Counted from the first letter of the stretch, positions 10,785-21,861 are shown. The stretch: DNA of 64,000 bases from Proteles cristata cristata (GCA_017311185.1 JAESUZ010000139.1:806001-870000), one strand, 5' to 3'. A program made the numbers and translations. Notes: generated by a model from the letters alone, not told the origin.

Positions 10785-11566
10785 AATAATTCCCTCCCGC
10801 ATATTTTTCTTTTCAGATCTCCTTTCAAGTGGATGATGAGCTCCTGGGTTATTCTAAATGTTATTTTTGTTGGTGGTGGTCATTTTATACTCTTTTTCTT
10901 TTCTTTGTCTCTATTTTATCCTCCTTCTTTTTAGCTGGCATTTCATAGTGTCTTCTTCTTGTTTAACTGATTGATGTGGTGTCTTCATGAATGTCTCTGA
11001 GGATACAAATTAGTTTCTCTCAAGCTCCTTATTTACCTTGAATTATCTCTTGTTTTCTTATGGGGTCATTTCTCTATTTCACAATGTTTCTTTTTCATGT
11101 ACCACAATTCCCTCAAATACCTAGTCATTGACGGGATTAGCAAGGCTGACTGTGAACGCCATATAGACCAGCAGGCATTGGTTGAGGACTGGGCTCCATT
11201 TCGGGGTAAGTAAAAATGGAGCCCAGAAGTGACATTAGCTCCAGCACTAAGAAGAGGTTGTTAGAGAGAAACAATCCTTCTCCCATGAGCTCAGGGTGGA
11301 GAAGTCGGGGGTTTCTCTTAGCCCAAATCTCCCTCTTGCCTGCCATGAAATCTAGAGATTTTTGAGTCCTGAGTCCCTCCAGGGATCTGCAGGAGAAATT
11401 GCCCTTGACAGTTGTCTGCACTGTGGATATTCCGTACTGTGTCTTCCTCTGTCGACTTCATCAGTCCCCAGTCCCCCTCTGACAATTGTTTACCATCTGA
11501 AGACCTGGCCACTTTCTATTCATTGCTGGTAGTTTACACCAGTTTCTATTCTTTTGTTGTCATGTC
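10785..11566. other. AT-rich non-coding sequence
   Basis: T-rich in the first part (10785-11130, possibly more L1-derived text), mixed after. Minus-strand frames at 11137-11512 have no recognised domain. Confidence 0.4.
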
Positions 11567-11927
11567 ATGAGAGCTCAGAGGGTCAAAAATAATAATAAAT
11601 GTGTGTTTCAAGAAACCAAAAATGAAAGTGACAACTCAAAGTTTCCAGAGAGAAGATATAGATCTCCTGAAAAGGAACAGGAATTCTCAATATCAACAAT
11701 AGAAACTAGCCAAAAGAATAATTTTTCCAGTGTTGGAAGACAAAACCCTTTAACTAAGAATGTAAACACCGATTAAACTATTTTTAAAATTTGGGGCAAA
11801 TTAATGATATCTCAGGCATATGTAGAAGGTCTTTTAAGATTCTCTTGGAAGAAGTACTCTAGTAAGAAGAGAAAGGAATGCAGGAAAACACTATGAGACT
11901 TACGTTAATTAAGAATAAATAAACACA
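11567..11927 (+). mobile_element. L1/HAL1 ORF1-end relic
   Basis: TTTCCAGAGAGAAGATATAG near 11640, CAATATCAACAATAGAAACT near 11687, a 'gaataatttttccagtgttgg' segment and 'gaagaagtactctagtaag' near 11850 follow the end of L1/HAL1 ORF1 (the 'caacaatagaagccagaagacaatggaataatatc' region). Broken reading frame. Confidence 0.55.
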
Positions 11928-12150
11928 GGGGCACTTGGGTGGCTCATTCAGTTAAGCTCGGACTCTTAGTAATGGCTCAGGTCATGACCTCGCAGTTTTG
12001 AGAGTTCAAGCCCCATGTCAGACTCTGCACTGACAGTACAAAGCCTGCTTGGGATTGTCTCTCACTCTTCTCTCTTGGCCCCTCCCCGACTCATCCTGTC
12101 TCTGTCTCTCTCAAAATAAATAAACTAAAATAAAATAAACAAACAAACAC
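11928..12150 (+). mobile_element. SINEC (felid)
   Basis: Head GGGGCACTTGGGTGGCTCAT, CAGGTCATGACCTCGCAG, then CTCTCTTGGCCCCTCCCC and an AAATAAATAAAC tail. Diverged copy; target duplication is unclear because both flanks are A-rich. Confidence 0.93.
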
Positions 12151-12389
12151 AATAAACATCATTTTTTTCTGAAGAGACAATATGATGTAAGTTAAGATAC
12201 AGAGGAGAAAGGTAGGATTGAAGACTCACAGAGTGTTATATGACATAGCTACATGGTGCCCTCCATACCCAGACACATTGTAAGAATTTATAAAGTATCA
12301 AAATTAGCAAAGAATAAATTAAAAGCTTGCATAGATAAATAACCATTATAGAAATTAAATGATCAATTATGTTTGAGGCCTGTAAATAT
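12151..12389. other. AT-rich sequence, possibly L1-derived
   Basis: Lies between two SINECs and between two L1 segments of the same strand, so it may be part of the same L1 relic. No segment matches firmly. Confidence 0.35.
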
Positions 12390-12403
12390 AAAATTTATTC
12401 CAA

Positions 12404-12658
12404 GGGGCACCTGGGTGGCTCTGTAGGTTAAGTGTCCGACTTCAGCTCAGGTCATGATCTTGCAGTTTGTGAGTTCGAGCCCTGTGTCGGGCTCTGTGCT
12501 GACAGCTCAGAGCAAAGTCTGCTTTGGCTTCTATCCCCCTCTCTCTCTGTCTCTCTCTGCCCCTTTGCCTCTCCCAGACTGTCTCTGTTTCTGTCTCTCT
12601 CTCTCAAAAATAAATAAACATGTAAAAAACTTTTAGTAATAAAAAATAAATAAAAAAT
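12404..12658 (+). mobile_element. SINEC (felid)
   Basis: GGGGCACCTGGGTGGCTCTG head, standard body lacking part of the GAGCCTGGAGCC segment, and a long AT-rich tail. A 14-base target duplication with one mismatch flanks it (12390-12403 and 12659-12672). Confidence 0.95.
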
Positions 12659-12672
12659 AAAATTGATTCCAA

Positions 12673-13095
12673 AACAGGACAAGAACACAAGACAAAATTA
12701 TAGTATCTGCATACTATATACATGGATAATTATATGTCTAATATATAGAAAAAATTCTTACAAATCAGCATGAAAAAGATAGGAAAGTCAAAAGCAAAAT
12801 GAGCAAAACATATAATAATCCACAACTTAGAGAATGGATACCAAGGATGAGATAATGTATTTCTAGGAAGGCCTAGAAATCAGAGAAAATTTTAATACAG
12901 TGGTATACTACCTTATACGCATGCAATATACAAAGATTAGAAACCTGGGTAATACCAAGTGATAGAAAACATTGAGAGAAGGAGACTTGCTCATGCATTT
13001 CTGCAGCAACATTAAACCAGCTCAGCTGTTCTGGAAAGCAAACAGACAGTCTTCAGTGAAATCAAGTGAGTGTGCAACCTTGCGCCCAGCAGGCC
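12673..13095 (+). mobile_element. L1 ORF2 3' relic
   Basis: Text such as 'attcttacaaatcagcatgaaaaagatagg', 'aaaatgagcaaaacatataataatc', 'ggtaataccaagtgatag' and 'ctgttctggaaagcaaacagacag' follows the last part of L1 ORF2 in order. Multiple stops and gaps. Confidence 0.6.
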
Positions 13096-14404
13096 CCCAT
13101 GCTGGGTATGCAGGAGCACGTGTGCAAGGGAGAATGCCGTATGTGTGTCGGGGATGAGTGACTGAAGGCAGCCAGAAATGAGGGAGGAGGCAAAAGGGAA
13201 ATGGGGATGAGGGTTAGGGACAAACAAGAAAAATGAACAACAAAATAAAACCAAAGTGCGACCTCGCGTTAGTGTTCACTAAATGTGCAAAGAATGTGTT
13301 TAACTCAGATCTCTGTATCTGAGGTTCTACAAAACAAAGCTCCCTCTGCGCAAGCATTTATTTACCACCTCGTATCTTATCCTGGGTCAGGGCACTTGTG
13401 CTAAAAAAATGAATGAGCAGTAGCTGCCGGACTGTATCACTTGCTTTGACCAAAGACGTGAGCTGTGGCACGGAGGTCGCCTTCCCTGTCCCTGACCTTC
13501 CAACCATCTACCTCCCCCCGATTCATCTGGAAAAAAAGGAGAAGGCCTCACCCTCGGTAAGCAAACCCCTCCCTGGTCCTCATTGATCTCCAGGCTTAGT
13601 GTTTCCCACCCAAATCTCCTTTCCTTCGACAGAACCCTCTGGAGCGCATTGCTCAGCCACCTAGCGGGTCCTGTCCTCTTCACCTGGGGTCACACTAGCG
13701 CAGGGTCAGCATCTGTGCCTGTACTCACCAGAGCGTCGCTGCGCCCACCGCGTGGGTCTCAGACCCTTGTGCAGAAGGAGAACTAAGGAAGCAGAGGAAG
13801 GCAAGACCTGTGTTTTCTGGGGGAACTTATTCTCGCAGCTTACGTGTGCACCCTCCTAGGTAATAAATTCCACACCAGGATGAAGAAGCCCCACCTCCCA
13901 CAGATAAGGATTTGAATGGACCTTTTAAAGTGACCCAGTGATACAGACAAGACAGTACAAAGGTGAACTCTAAGAGCTGGTGAACTTGCAAGAGACAGAT
14001 CCTCTTAATGGACACACGGCTGGCCTCATTTTTCTTCCTCAGATGCCCACACCAGACTTGTCTTTTAGAACCAAATCCTTAGTTTTCTATTTCCCCTAGA
14101 TTCATAGTCCGTGGATCTTGCCTCGCCTGATTCCCCGGCTCAGACACTTACACGGCATCATCTTCCCACCTCTTTCAATTCACCTAGAGCAGGGACCCCC
14201 CAATCTCAGACTTCTCCAGACTTCACCAGACCTCAAAACGGCCTCACATCCTTTCCAGCTTGCTCATTCTCGGCTATCAGATAGTTGATCAGTGAGCACA
14301 CTCATTTAGCTTACCTTACAGGCAAAACACACACTGAGGCCTAATGGAGAAAAACCATAGAAATAGAAGTTATAGAGAGGCCCCACCCTTAAAGAATGTG
14401 ATTT
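13096..14404. other. unique non-coding sequence
   Basis: Moderately GC-rich, with scattered CpG at 13400-13760. No repeat family recognised. Frames of 60-98 codons overlap on both strands without domains. Confidence 0.45.
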
Positions 14405-14870
14405 AGTGTCTGTGGATCACCTGTTAAGTGAAAGCCATTATCCTCAGCAATTTGAAATACAGTCCTTTCCTTATTATCACAATAACCTGAGAAGTTGAAG
14501 CTTCATTTTCTCCGTTTTCCAGATAAGCAAACTGAGCCTCTCAAAGCTGGGCCTTTTGAGTAGAAGCTGGCAAATGGCATGTCCAGGACTTCTTTGTTTT
14601 TTTTATTTTTTTAATGTTTATTTTTGAGAGAGAGGGAGAGACACAGAGCGAGAGCAGGGGAGGGGCAGAGAGAGAGGGAGACACAGAATCTGAAGAAGGC
14701 TCCAGGCTCTGAGCTGTTAGCACAGAGCCTGACGTGGGAATTAAAACCTACAGACCGTGAGGTCATGACCTGAGCGGAAGTCGGTCGCTTAACCAGCTAA
14801 GCCACCCAGGTGCCCCTGGTGAGTTCAGGACTTCTGACTCCAAGCCCAGACATTATTCACATCATAGTTG
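14405..14870 (-). mobile_element. MIR SINE split by a SINEC
   Basis: Antisense MIR text (TTATTATCACAATAACCTGA, TCCGTTTTCCAGATAAGCAA, ACTGAGCCTCTCAAAG) stops at the SINEC insertion near 14594 and resumes after it with 'acttctgactccaagcccagac', the segment expected next in MIR. Confidence 0.75.
14594..14816 (-). mobile_element. SINEC (felid) inside a MIR
   Basis: Reverse-oriented copy ending in AAGCCACCCAGGTGCCCC. The near-repeat GTCCAGGACTTCT before it and GTTCAGGACTTCT at 14824-14836 look like the target duplication; a few extra bases separate the head from the right copy. Confidence 0.95.
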
Positions 14871-16234
14871 CATTAAAGACAATCAATCCTACTCAGAAAT
14901 ACAGTGCACTGTGCCCTGAAATTGACTCAAAGCATTTTCAAAACAGCCTGTCAACAAGAGCGAATGCATGGTAAAGTAAACTCTGAGCTTGAGTGTTTTG
15001 CTGTCTTCTGTGGAAAGGAAGCATTCAAAAGAGAAAAGTTCCTAACGGAGACACCTTTGAAATCCAGTTTGAAAGAATAGAGGCCTCTGGTATTGGCAAG
15101 GAAGAGAAAACGAAGTGGGAACAAGCATCTTCCCTTACAGTTACTTAGACATTCCTCCTGTCCCAGAATGAATTTTCCACTCTGTCTCCCAGAGTAAGAG
15201 GAGTCGTGCTGAAACGTGGCAGGGTGAATTCAGGTTAAACAACACAAAAAATATCTCTGGCGATGAGGTGGTTAAATAACCAAACGATTTCACTAAAGGA
15301 GGTGGTGAAATGTAGATTCTCTCCCACCCCCCTTGGATGACTTCGGCTTGTTCCTGCTGGAGACAGGGGTTGGAATACAAGAGTTCTAGAAATCTCATCT
15401 GCAAACGGCGGTTCTGCAGCTAGCAGATGACTTTATTATGCTCACATAAAAAGGGTTCAGGGCAGCCTGCGTAACAACAATTACTCAACCCCTGACCCTC
15501 CCAGAGAGCTATGGCAAAGGCTTTTCTCACCTTTCCTCCCTGGTTCCCATACTTCAACAAGCATGAACCAGAAAGGGCCTGAGTCACCGGGTCACGTGAC
15601 AGAAAGTGCACACAGGGCCTCTCCACACTTGGCACGGCCTCATGAAACCGAAATCACCGGTGCCCTGCGAGCCGAGGAACACCAGGCAGGTGCAGATTTG
15701 TGCTGGGGAAACATCCCAACGCTGCCGTCTAGCCACTCGAGCTTTAAAGAAAACTCATACTTGGAAATGATGGAGTCCGAGGCCCAGGGGCCTGGCTGTA
15801 AGGCCACTTGAGTGGGCCACGTAAGGCCCGTTGTTCACATTTGGGGTCTGTGGGAGGCTACAGTGCGAGGGTGGCCGAGGCGAAGTCTCGGCAGCACTGG
15901 ACACTATTTTCCACAGCAAAGGATGCTTGTGACCTCTCCTTCCCGGCACTCTGGCTGTTGCTCAGAGTGACTGCCCAGTCAGTCAGTCAGTCGGTTGATT
16001 AGTTCATTGATTGGTTGGTGACTTAGTTAGCTCATTACTTTTACAGATTACACCAGGCACAGCCCACCTCCTAGAAAATGGTGTTTCACAGGCTCATTCG
16101 TGATTTCACTGCCCCTGAGGGAAATCAGAAAACGGCCTTGAACAGGAAGAACTCTTGAGGAAATGTTTCTCCTCCTGCAATAATCATTTCCATCTTCCCA
16201 AGATTCACGGACTCAGAGGTGATTCAGGTTAGTC
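14871..16234. other. unique non-coding sequence
   Basis: No repeat family recognised apart from a short CAGT run at 15975-15993. Frames up to 87 codons lack domains. Confidence 0.45.
15975..15993. repeat. short (CAGT)n run
   Basis: Four to five CAGT units, followed by degenerate GTTGATT/GTTGGTT text to about 16030. Confidence 0.85.
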
Positions 16235-16345
16235 AGATCTTAGGACTCATCTAGTACAAGCCCATTGTTTTCCAGGAAAGGAAGCCCAAGCCTGGGGAGA
16301 TGAAGCAATTCGCCCAGGGTCACACATCTGGTCAGTGCCCTTCAC
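16235..16345 (-). mobile_element. MIR-like SINE fragment
   Basis: ACTCATCTAGTACAAGCCCA, GGAGATGAAGCAATTCGCCC and AGGGTCACACATCTGGTCAG match the antisense 3' part of MIR or MIR3 (the 'gaggaaactgaggcccagagaggtgaagtgacttgcccaaggtcacacagc' region). Confidence 0.6.
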
Positions 16346-17399
16346 CTGGGAGTGGACCAGCACACATCCAAGGTGAAGAAGGAGGAAGGAGGCCATTTCC
16401 CTCTTGTGTTTCAGGTAACAGGGTTTGCCTAATATTGACAAGTATAGTTTTAGGCGTTTCTGACTCCTGTCCATGTCCCAAACGCCACATTGTCACCAAA
16501 CACACACATAAATTGCCTGCTTTACTGTTTCTAAGAACTCACTAAGCCTTCTAATTCCATGAGAAGATATTAAATTTATAGATGACTTTCAGCAGAACCG
16601 GGAAGGGCTTCTGGCCCACAGGAGGGGGTGGCTATCCTCGGCAAGCTCGGGCTGAGTGGTAAATATAGGATTTTTTGTCACCCAAAGTTGCCATTCACCT
16701 TTTTCTCCCCCATTCTTCTCTCCCAATTCCCAGAACCCACCTCCTCACCATGAAAGTGAGTCAGTCAGGGGTAGACAGGTGGGTGGTTCTAAGAGCCAGG
16801 GTTTTCAAATCAAAAGGCCTTCATATGTGTTAACTGCATGGCTGGCGTTCCCCAAGGCATTTAATGACTGGCATCTTCAAATTGAAGACAGTAATGCCAT
16901 GGCACTATGAGAATGAAATGAGGTCATATTTTGGGAAAGCCCTTTTGAAATTGTTGAGAGGAAACATAAAAGATTTTCATTAGTGCCTCTGAGCTGCCCC
17001 GTGTCTGATTGTACAGGAGAGTTCACAGCCCGAAGGAAGGGTGTCGGCAGCGGGGCCACACCAGGGCCAGGGTTGGAGATTGGAAATGTGGTCTCTTCCA
17101 CCTGTGTACACAGGAAAGAGTCTCTTCCCACAGTCCTCAGAGGGGGCTCCGCGGAGGCAGGTCGTGTCTGGGGCCAGATGGGAGCACAATCCCAGAATGC
17201 ATTGTGGCTGCTGCTGTGTGTCAGGTTTTTTGTTTCTCTTTTTGTTTTTTTTTTTTTCTGATCTGGGTTCTCATGGAGCATTTAAAGAGGCTGTGTCGGG
17301 ACTGGCCTGGCCGACAGGCAGCTTTCTCTAGGGTCACAGCTCATTTTTTTCTCTTAGTCTGAGCTTGTGTGAGTGGAGAACACTGGGAATGTGGGCACC
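16346..17399. other. unique non-coding sequence
   Basis: No family recognised. Contains a poly-T run at about 17250. Overlapping frames of 69-134 codons at 16877-17362 occur on both strands, a pattern of chance openness in GC-rich DNA. Confidence 0.45.
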
Positions 17400-18515
17400 T
17401 ATTCCCTGCTGCCCCATGTTCTTTGAGCACTTGGTTCACCCTCCGACTCTACTATCTTCAGCAGCCTTGACTAGAAATGATCATCTCCTATCCAACTCAT
17501 ACTGATGTCCTTCCCCATCTCAAGACCGCTCCTTCCAGAAAGAGCGCCATCTCTTACTCAAGTTAACCACACCACCTATTTCGTCACTTCTTCCCAAACC
17601 CTCCTCTCTCCCTCAATAAGCATGGTTGACCCCATTCAGCAGCCCCTTCCATTTCTCTTCTCCACAGACCTTTGCCCCTCTGCTTATGAGCACGTTCAGA
17701 CTTCTACTCATTTGCAAAATGCCCCTTAATGATTCTTACCCTATTTACAACCTTATTTTTATTTTCTTTCTACTGCCACACCTCCTAAATCAGTGATCTA
17801 TACAAGAAGTGTCTTTATTTCTAAAATCAGCTATTTTGCCTTACCTCATGCTTTATGAAAGTGTTACTTCCAAAGGTCACCAAGGTATTGTCACCGGATC
17901 AATGGCTAATTTTCAGTCCCCGTTCTTCATCTGCAATATGGATTTTACACTCAGTGGGATTCGCTCCTCCCACGACGTCGGTGGTAACACGCAACCCATG
18001 TCTCCATCTCTCTGCCTGTTCCCATGTCCCCTTTGGCAATCCATTTTCCTTTTACTGGCTCCTTAATATAGACATTTGTCAGGATCTAGCTCCCAGGGCC
18101 TCTGCTATCCTGTCTATTCTCTTCTTCTTGTTAATTCACCTAATGTCTTAGGTGAGTGTTTATTTCATTCTGAAAACGTGTCCAAAATCATAATTTTTAT
18201 ATACGGCTGCTCCAACCTGAAAATGCCTATTGGATGTTGTCTTCCTCAGGGTCTTCGTAGAGATTTGGTATATATAAAATTAACTTCATCATCTTTCTGG
18301 ATTCTGTGTGTTTTTTTTAATAATACAACTTCTCTCTTAATTAATCACTGAAGAGCTAAACTTGAGAACTGTTCTTAATTCCTCTACCTCTTTCCTCCTC
18401 GTATTTAGTCAATTACCATGTCAAGTCAAGTTTATCTTTCTAAAAAAGTTTGCAATCTCCTTTTCTTCTTATCCCTTTTGTTCCCACTGACTTCACCTTC
18501 CCTAATCCAGAAAAT
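17400..18515 (+). mobile_element. LINE-2 ORF2 relic, about 1.1 kb
   Basis: Follows L2 ORF2 in order over a long span: 'gagcacgttcagacttctactc' near 17690, 'ccaaaggtcaccaaggtattgtcacc' with 'caatggctaattttcagtcc' near 17870-17920, 'gatctagctcccagggcctctg' near 18085, 'cctgaaaatgcctattggatg' near 18217, 'cttaattcctctacctctttcc' near 18375. ORF2 encodes an endonuclease/reverse transcriptase in live elements; here the frame is destroyed. Confidence 0.75.
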
Positions 18516-18517
18516 TC

Positions 18518-19015
18518 ATCCTTTATTTATTCAGTTAACAAACATGTATTAAGTGCCTATTCTGTGCCTGGCTTTGTGCAGGGAACTAGGCGACACACAT
18601 AGCCTGCCCCTGCTTCAGCAATGGAATTTACAGCCTGGTAAGAGAGACAGATGTTGCTCAAGAAAACATTAATGAACATATGACTGTAGGTTGAGATGAG
18701 TGTTCTGAAAGAGAAGCACGCAATTAAGGAATGAGACATGAAGTATGAGTGGAAGTTGATTAGAAAAGTGGATGTGGCGTGCTGAGCGAAGGAAGAAAGT
18801 TACTCACTGGTGGAATACTTTATTCTGACTATTTGATCAAAGCAAGCATAGCAGGTAGGTTCAAGAAACTTAAGGCGGCCAATGAGGCTGGACCTGAGAG
18901 GACAAGATGAAAAACGAGACTGGAGAGAGAGGGCTATGGCCCTGCAGGCCCGGTCAGTCAGGGAAGGTAATTGGTTGGACACTATTTTAAAATTGATGAG
19001 GAGCAAATGAAGAGT
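18518..19015 (-). mobile_element. LINE-2 3' relic (antisense)
   Basis: Begins with the antisense L2 tail (TTTATTTATTCAGTTAACAA, AAGTGCCTATTCTGTGCCTG, TTTACAGCCTGGTAAGAGAG) and continues upward in the L2 to 'gggctatggccctgcaggcccggtcag', the antisense of the 'gccctacatgatctggcccc' segment. It faces the plus-strand L2 tail to tail. Confidence 0.75.
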
Positions 19016-19424
19016 CTTTACTATTACTCACTTTGACTATAGCGAAGGCCTCCTGCCCGAGAGTCTGCCTTTCCTGCTCTACTCCATGCTGCATGTCATC
19101 ACATGAGTTTTCATAAGATAAGACTCTAACCTATCTAGGTTTCTTTCGCAAGACAGGCTTACCAACCTGCACATCACAGCCAACTGGTTTACCCTTTGAT
19201 CTCTGGGCTATTGGTGTTTTTGACTCTGTGGTTTTGCTCACCTCTACCTCGGCTTCAATTACTAGCTACTGCTCCTCTCTACCGTACAGCTGCTACCACG
19301 GAAGGGATCATTTAAATCCATTTTCTGGAAATTAAGAGACACCCTGACCATTCTAACTAAACATGGCTCTTAGCACACTCAACAACCGTGATACGTGCCC
19401 CTTACGTATTACAAGAGCCTGACT
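19016..19424. other. unique non-coding sequence
   Basis: Mixed-composition sequence between L2 and MIR relics with no recognised element. Confidence 0.4.
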
Positions 19425-19625
19425 TTTAGAGCCTAGAAAGTTTTGGGTTGAATCCTGGTTTGGAGCAAATCAATTAATTCTGGAACCCTCAGATATCTAA
19501 TCTATAAAATGAATAAAATCATTGTCTTTATAGGGTTATTGGAAGAATTAAATCAGAACACATTTCTAAAATATCTAAAGGGGTACCCCACACATAGAAA
19601 ACATTGAATACTTGTTAATTACCTT
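19425..19625 (+). mobile_element. MIR SINE
   Basis: GGTTGAATCCTGGTTTGGAG, CAATTAATTCTGGAACCCTC, ATCTATAAAATGAATAAAAT, TATAGGGTTATTGGAAGAAT and a final 'cccacacatagaaaacattgaatac' follow the second half of MIR in order. Confidence 0.75.
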
Positions 19626-19669
19626 GCCCCTATTCATCTCTTACTTTCCCAAAGAAATGGTAGGCTTTT

Positions 19670-19925
19670 GTTTTGTTTTGTTTTTTGTTTTTGGGTTTTT
19701 TTTTTTCAAATGTTTTTATTTATTTTTAGGAGAGAGAGAGAAAGAGAGAGACAGCGTGAGCAAGGGAGGGTCAGAGAGAGAGGGAGATACAGACTCTGAA
19801 ACAGGCTCCAGGCTCTGAGCTGGCAGTCAGCACAGAGCCCGACGCGGGGCTCAAACCCATGAACCGTGAGATCATGACCTAAGCGAAAGTCGGACGCTTA
19901 ACCGACTAAGCCACCCAGGCACCCC
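19670..19925 (-). mobile_element. SINEC (felid, young subfamily)
   Basis: The only minus-strand member of the young set. It carries the reverse forms of GCTGACTGCC, ACTTTCGCTTAGG, CTGACCCTCCC and CTCCTAAAAATAAA. An identical 18-base target duplication flanks it (19652-19669 and 19926-19943). The oligo-T left end is the A-tail. Confidence 0.97.
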
Positions 19926-19943
19926 AAGAAATGGTAGGCTTTT

Positions 19944-20050
19944 TAAAGAATGGGATTGTCTGTTACCTTGAATTTTTACACTTAGCATAGCACCTGACCT
20001 ATAATATTCAGTCAATAATGGTGAATGACTGAAGAATTGTTGAATGAAGT
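19944..20050 (+). mobile_element. LINE-2 3' terminal fragment
   Basis: AGCATAGCACCTGACCTATA, then TCAGTCAATAATGGTGAATG and GAATTGTTGAATGAAG match the L2 end ('cctggcacatagtaggcgctcaataaatatttgttgaatgaa'). Confidence 0.6.
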
Positions 20051-20079
20051 GGAATTCAACATCAGAAAAATCTTTCAAT

Positions 20080-20690
20080 TAACAAACCACAAAATCAGAT
20101 TAAACAGAGGAAAAGTCTGATGATTTTAATGAATACAAAGTAAACAGCCAAAATTTAATTTGGTTATGAAAAAAAAAATCTTAACAAAGAATACAATGTT
20201 CTTCACCCAAAAAGCGTGTTCACTGAGATCCCAAAGATAATATATTAGATGGTAAAATCAAAAAGCAATTATATGAAAGTCAGGAAGAAGACAAGGATGA
20301 TTGTAACAGCTTCTCCATTCAGTACTAGAAATTCTAACTAATGATATAAGACGAGGTTTAGAAATAGGAAGTGTAGGGGCGCCTGGGTGGCTTGGTCGGT
20401 TAAGCATCCGACTTTCGCTTAGGTCATGATCTCACGGTTCGTGGTTTCGAGCCCCGCGTCGGGCTCTGTGCTGCCAGCTCAGAGCCTGGAGCCTGTTTCA
20501 GTCTGTGTCTCCCTCTCTCTCTGACCCTCCCCTGCTCACGCTGTCTCTCTCTCTCTCTCTCCAAAGTCCAAAGGAAGTTACAAAACTGCTCCTACTGGCA
20601 GAGGATAGGATTGTTTATGGAAAACCTATACAGAAAATGAATAACAATAAAATTAATACAAGCATTCTGCAATGTTATTTTAAAAATCAA
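20080..20690 (+). mobile_element. L1 ORF2 relic, split by a SINEC
   Basis: 'gaagacaaggatgattgtaacagc', 'tccattcagtactagaaattctaac', then after the SINEC 'aaaactgctcctactggcagaggataggattgtttatgg' match the L1 ORF2 reverse-transcriptase segment whose intact form encodes 'tgcagatgacatgat' (the FADD motif). The frame is broken. Confidence 0.65.
20376..20562 (+). mobile_element. SINEC (felid, young subfamily), tail missing
   Basis: Young-set variants ACTTTCGCTTAGG, CTGTTTCAGTCTGTG and CTGACCCTCCCCTGC are present, with ACTGCC shortened. The copy ends in CT repeats with no A-tail, yet a likely target duplication (AATAGGAAGTGTA before, CAAAGGAAGTTA after) flanks it, so the tail was probably lost after insertion. 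Confidence 0.95.
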
Positions 20691-21008
20691 TATATAAAAG
20701 TCAATAGAGTATATACATACAATGAAATAGTATTTCAGCCTTAAAAAGTAATGAGGCACTAGTATCTGCTGCAGCACAGGTATACCTTAAAACATTATGC
20801 TAAATGAAAGAAGTCAGTTAGTCACCAAAGAACACCTATTATATGGTTCTCTTCATATGAAAATCCAGAATAGGAAAATCTAGAGACAGAAAGTAGATTA
20901 GCAGTTGCTTGGGGCTGGAGAAGTGGGGAGAAATGGAGGGATACGTGAATAGCTTAAACGTACCAGATTTCTTTTTGTAATGAATATGACTGAAAATTAT
21001 GGTGATAG

Positions 21009-21053
21009 TTGCGCGCGCACGCCCGCGCGCTCGCGCGCACACACACACACACG
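21009..21053. repeat. alternating CG/CA tract (Z-DNA prone)
   Basis: GCGCGCGCACGCCCGCGCGC, then TCGCGCGCAC and a CA run. Nearly pure alternating purine-pyrimidine with about a dozen CpG, unusual in an AT-rich, CpG-poor setting. Confidence 0.93.
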
Positions 21054-21056
21054 CAT

Positions 21057-21150
21057 TTTCTAATTAGGCTCCATGACCAACGTGAGGCTTGAACTCATGA
21101 CTGTGGGATCAAAGGTCGATGCTCTACCAGCTGAGCCAGTCAGGCACCCT
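21057..21150 (-). mobile_element. SINEC fragment (old carnivore type)
   Basis: Ends in CAGCTGAGCCAGTCAGGCACCC (head, reverse) and retains GGCTTGAACTCATGAC and GGCTCCATGACCAACG. On its own strand it has the old TGGTAGAGCATCGACC and TTGATCCCACAGTCATGAG variants. Only the head half survives. Confidence 0.75.
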
Positions 21151-21399
21151 GGTTGTACATATCTTTGAATATACCGAAACCCATTGAACTGTATACTTTC
21201 AATGGGTGAATTGTATACTATGTGAAAGATAATTCAATAAAGCTGTTAAAGAGTCACAGATGTCTATAAATAATAAATAATTCGAGAACTTAATGGAAGA
21301 AATTTCATTCACAAAATCAACCAAATCTGTAAGGCGCCTAGAAAAGTAACAAATATTGTGCAAAATCCTTATGGAGAAAATTACAGTATTAAAATGCTT

Positions 21400-21564
21400 G
21401 GGGCGCCTGTGTGGCTCAGTTGGTTAAGTGTCTGACTTCTGCTCAGGTTATAATCTGTTTGTGAGTTCGAGCCCCGCCTTAGGCTCTGTGCTGACAGCTG
21501 GGAGCCTGGAGCCTGCTTTGAGTTCTGTGTCTCCCTCTCTGCACTTCCCCTACTCAGGCTCTGC

Positions 21565-21595
<31 letters not shown>

Positions 21596-21632
21596 ATGAA
21601 TAAACATTAAAAAAATGTTTTTTCTAAATGGT
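21400..21632 (+). mobile_element. SINEC (felid), first of a tandem pair
   Basis: GGGGCGCCTGTGTGGCTCAG head, body, CT run and an A-rich tail that continues straight into a second SINEC. AAAATGCTT at 21391-21399 recurs only after the second unit (21862-21870). Confidence 0.95.
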
Positions 21633-21861
21633 GGGGCACATAGGTGGCTCAGTCTATTAAGCGTCTGACTCTAAAGCATCTTGGCTCAGGTTATGGTCTT
21701 ATGGTTTGAGAGCCCGAGCCACATTAGGCTCTGTGCTGACAGCACAGAACCTGCTTGGGGTTCCTCTCTCCTGCTCTCTCTGCCTCTCCCCCTCTCATGC
21801 TCACTCTCTCTTTCAAAATAAATAAACATTTAAATAAAATCTTTTTTAAAAACAAAAAAAG
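21633..21861 (+). mobile_element. SINEC (felid), second of a tandem pair
   Basis: GGGGCACATAGGTGGCTCAG head with an insertion near TCTAAAGCATCTTGGCTCAG. It appears inserted in the A-tail of the first unit: AAAATGTTTTTTCTAAA before and AAAATCTTTTTTAAAAA after may be its own duplication. Confidence 0.93.

Larger units (their letters stand above)
20690..21262 (+). mobile_element. L1 3' end (ORF2 end and 3' UTR)
   Basis: 'atacatacaatgaaatagtatttcagccttaaaaagtaatgaggcac', 'aacattatgctaaatgaaagaagtcag', 'agagacagaaagtagattagcagttgc' and 'tgaattgtatactatgtgaaag...aataaagctgttaaag' are the classic older-L1 3' end. It is interrupted by a CG/CA tract and an old SINEC. Confidence 0.8.
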
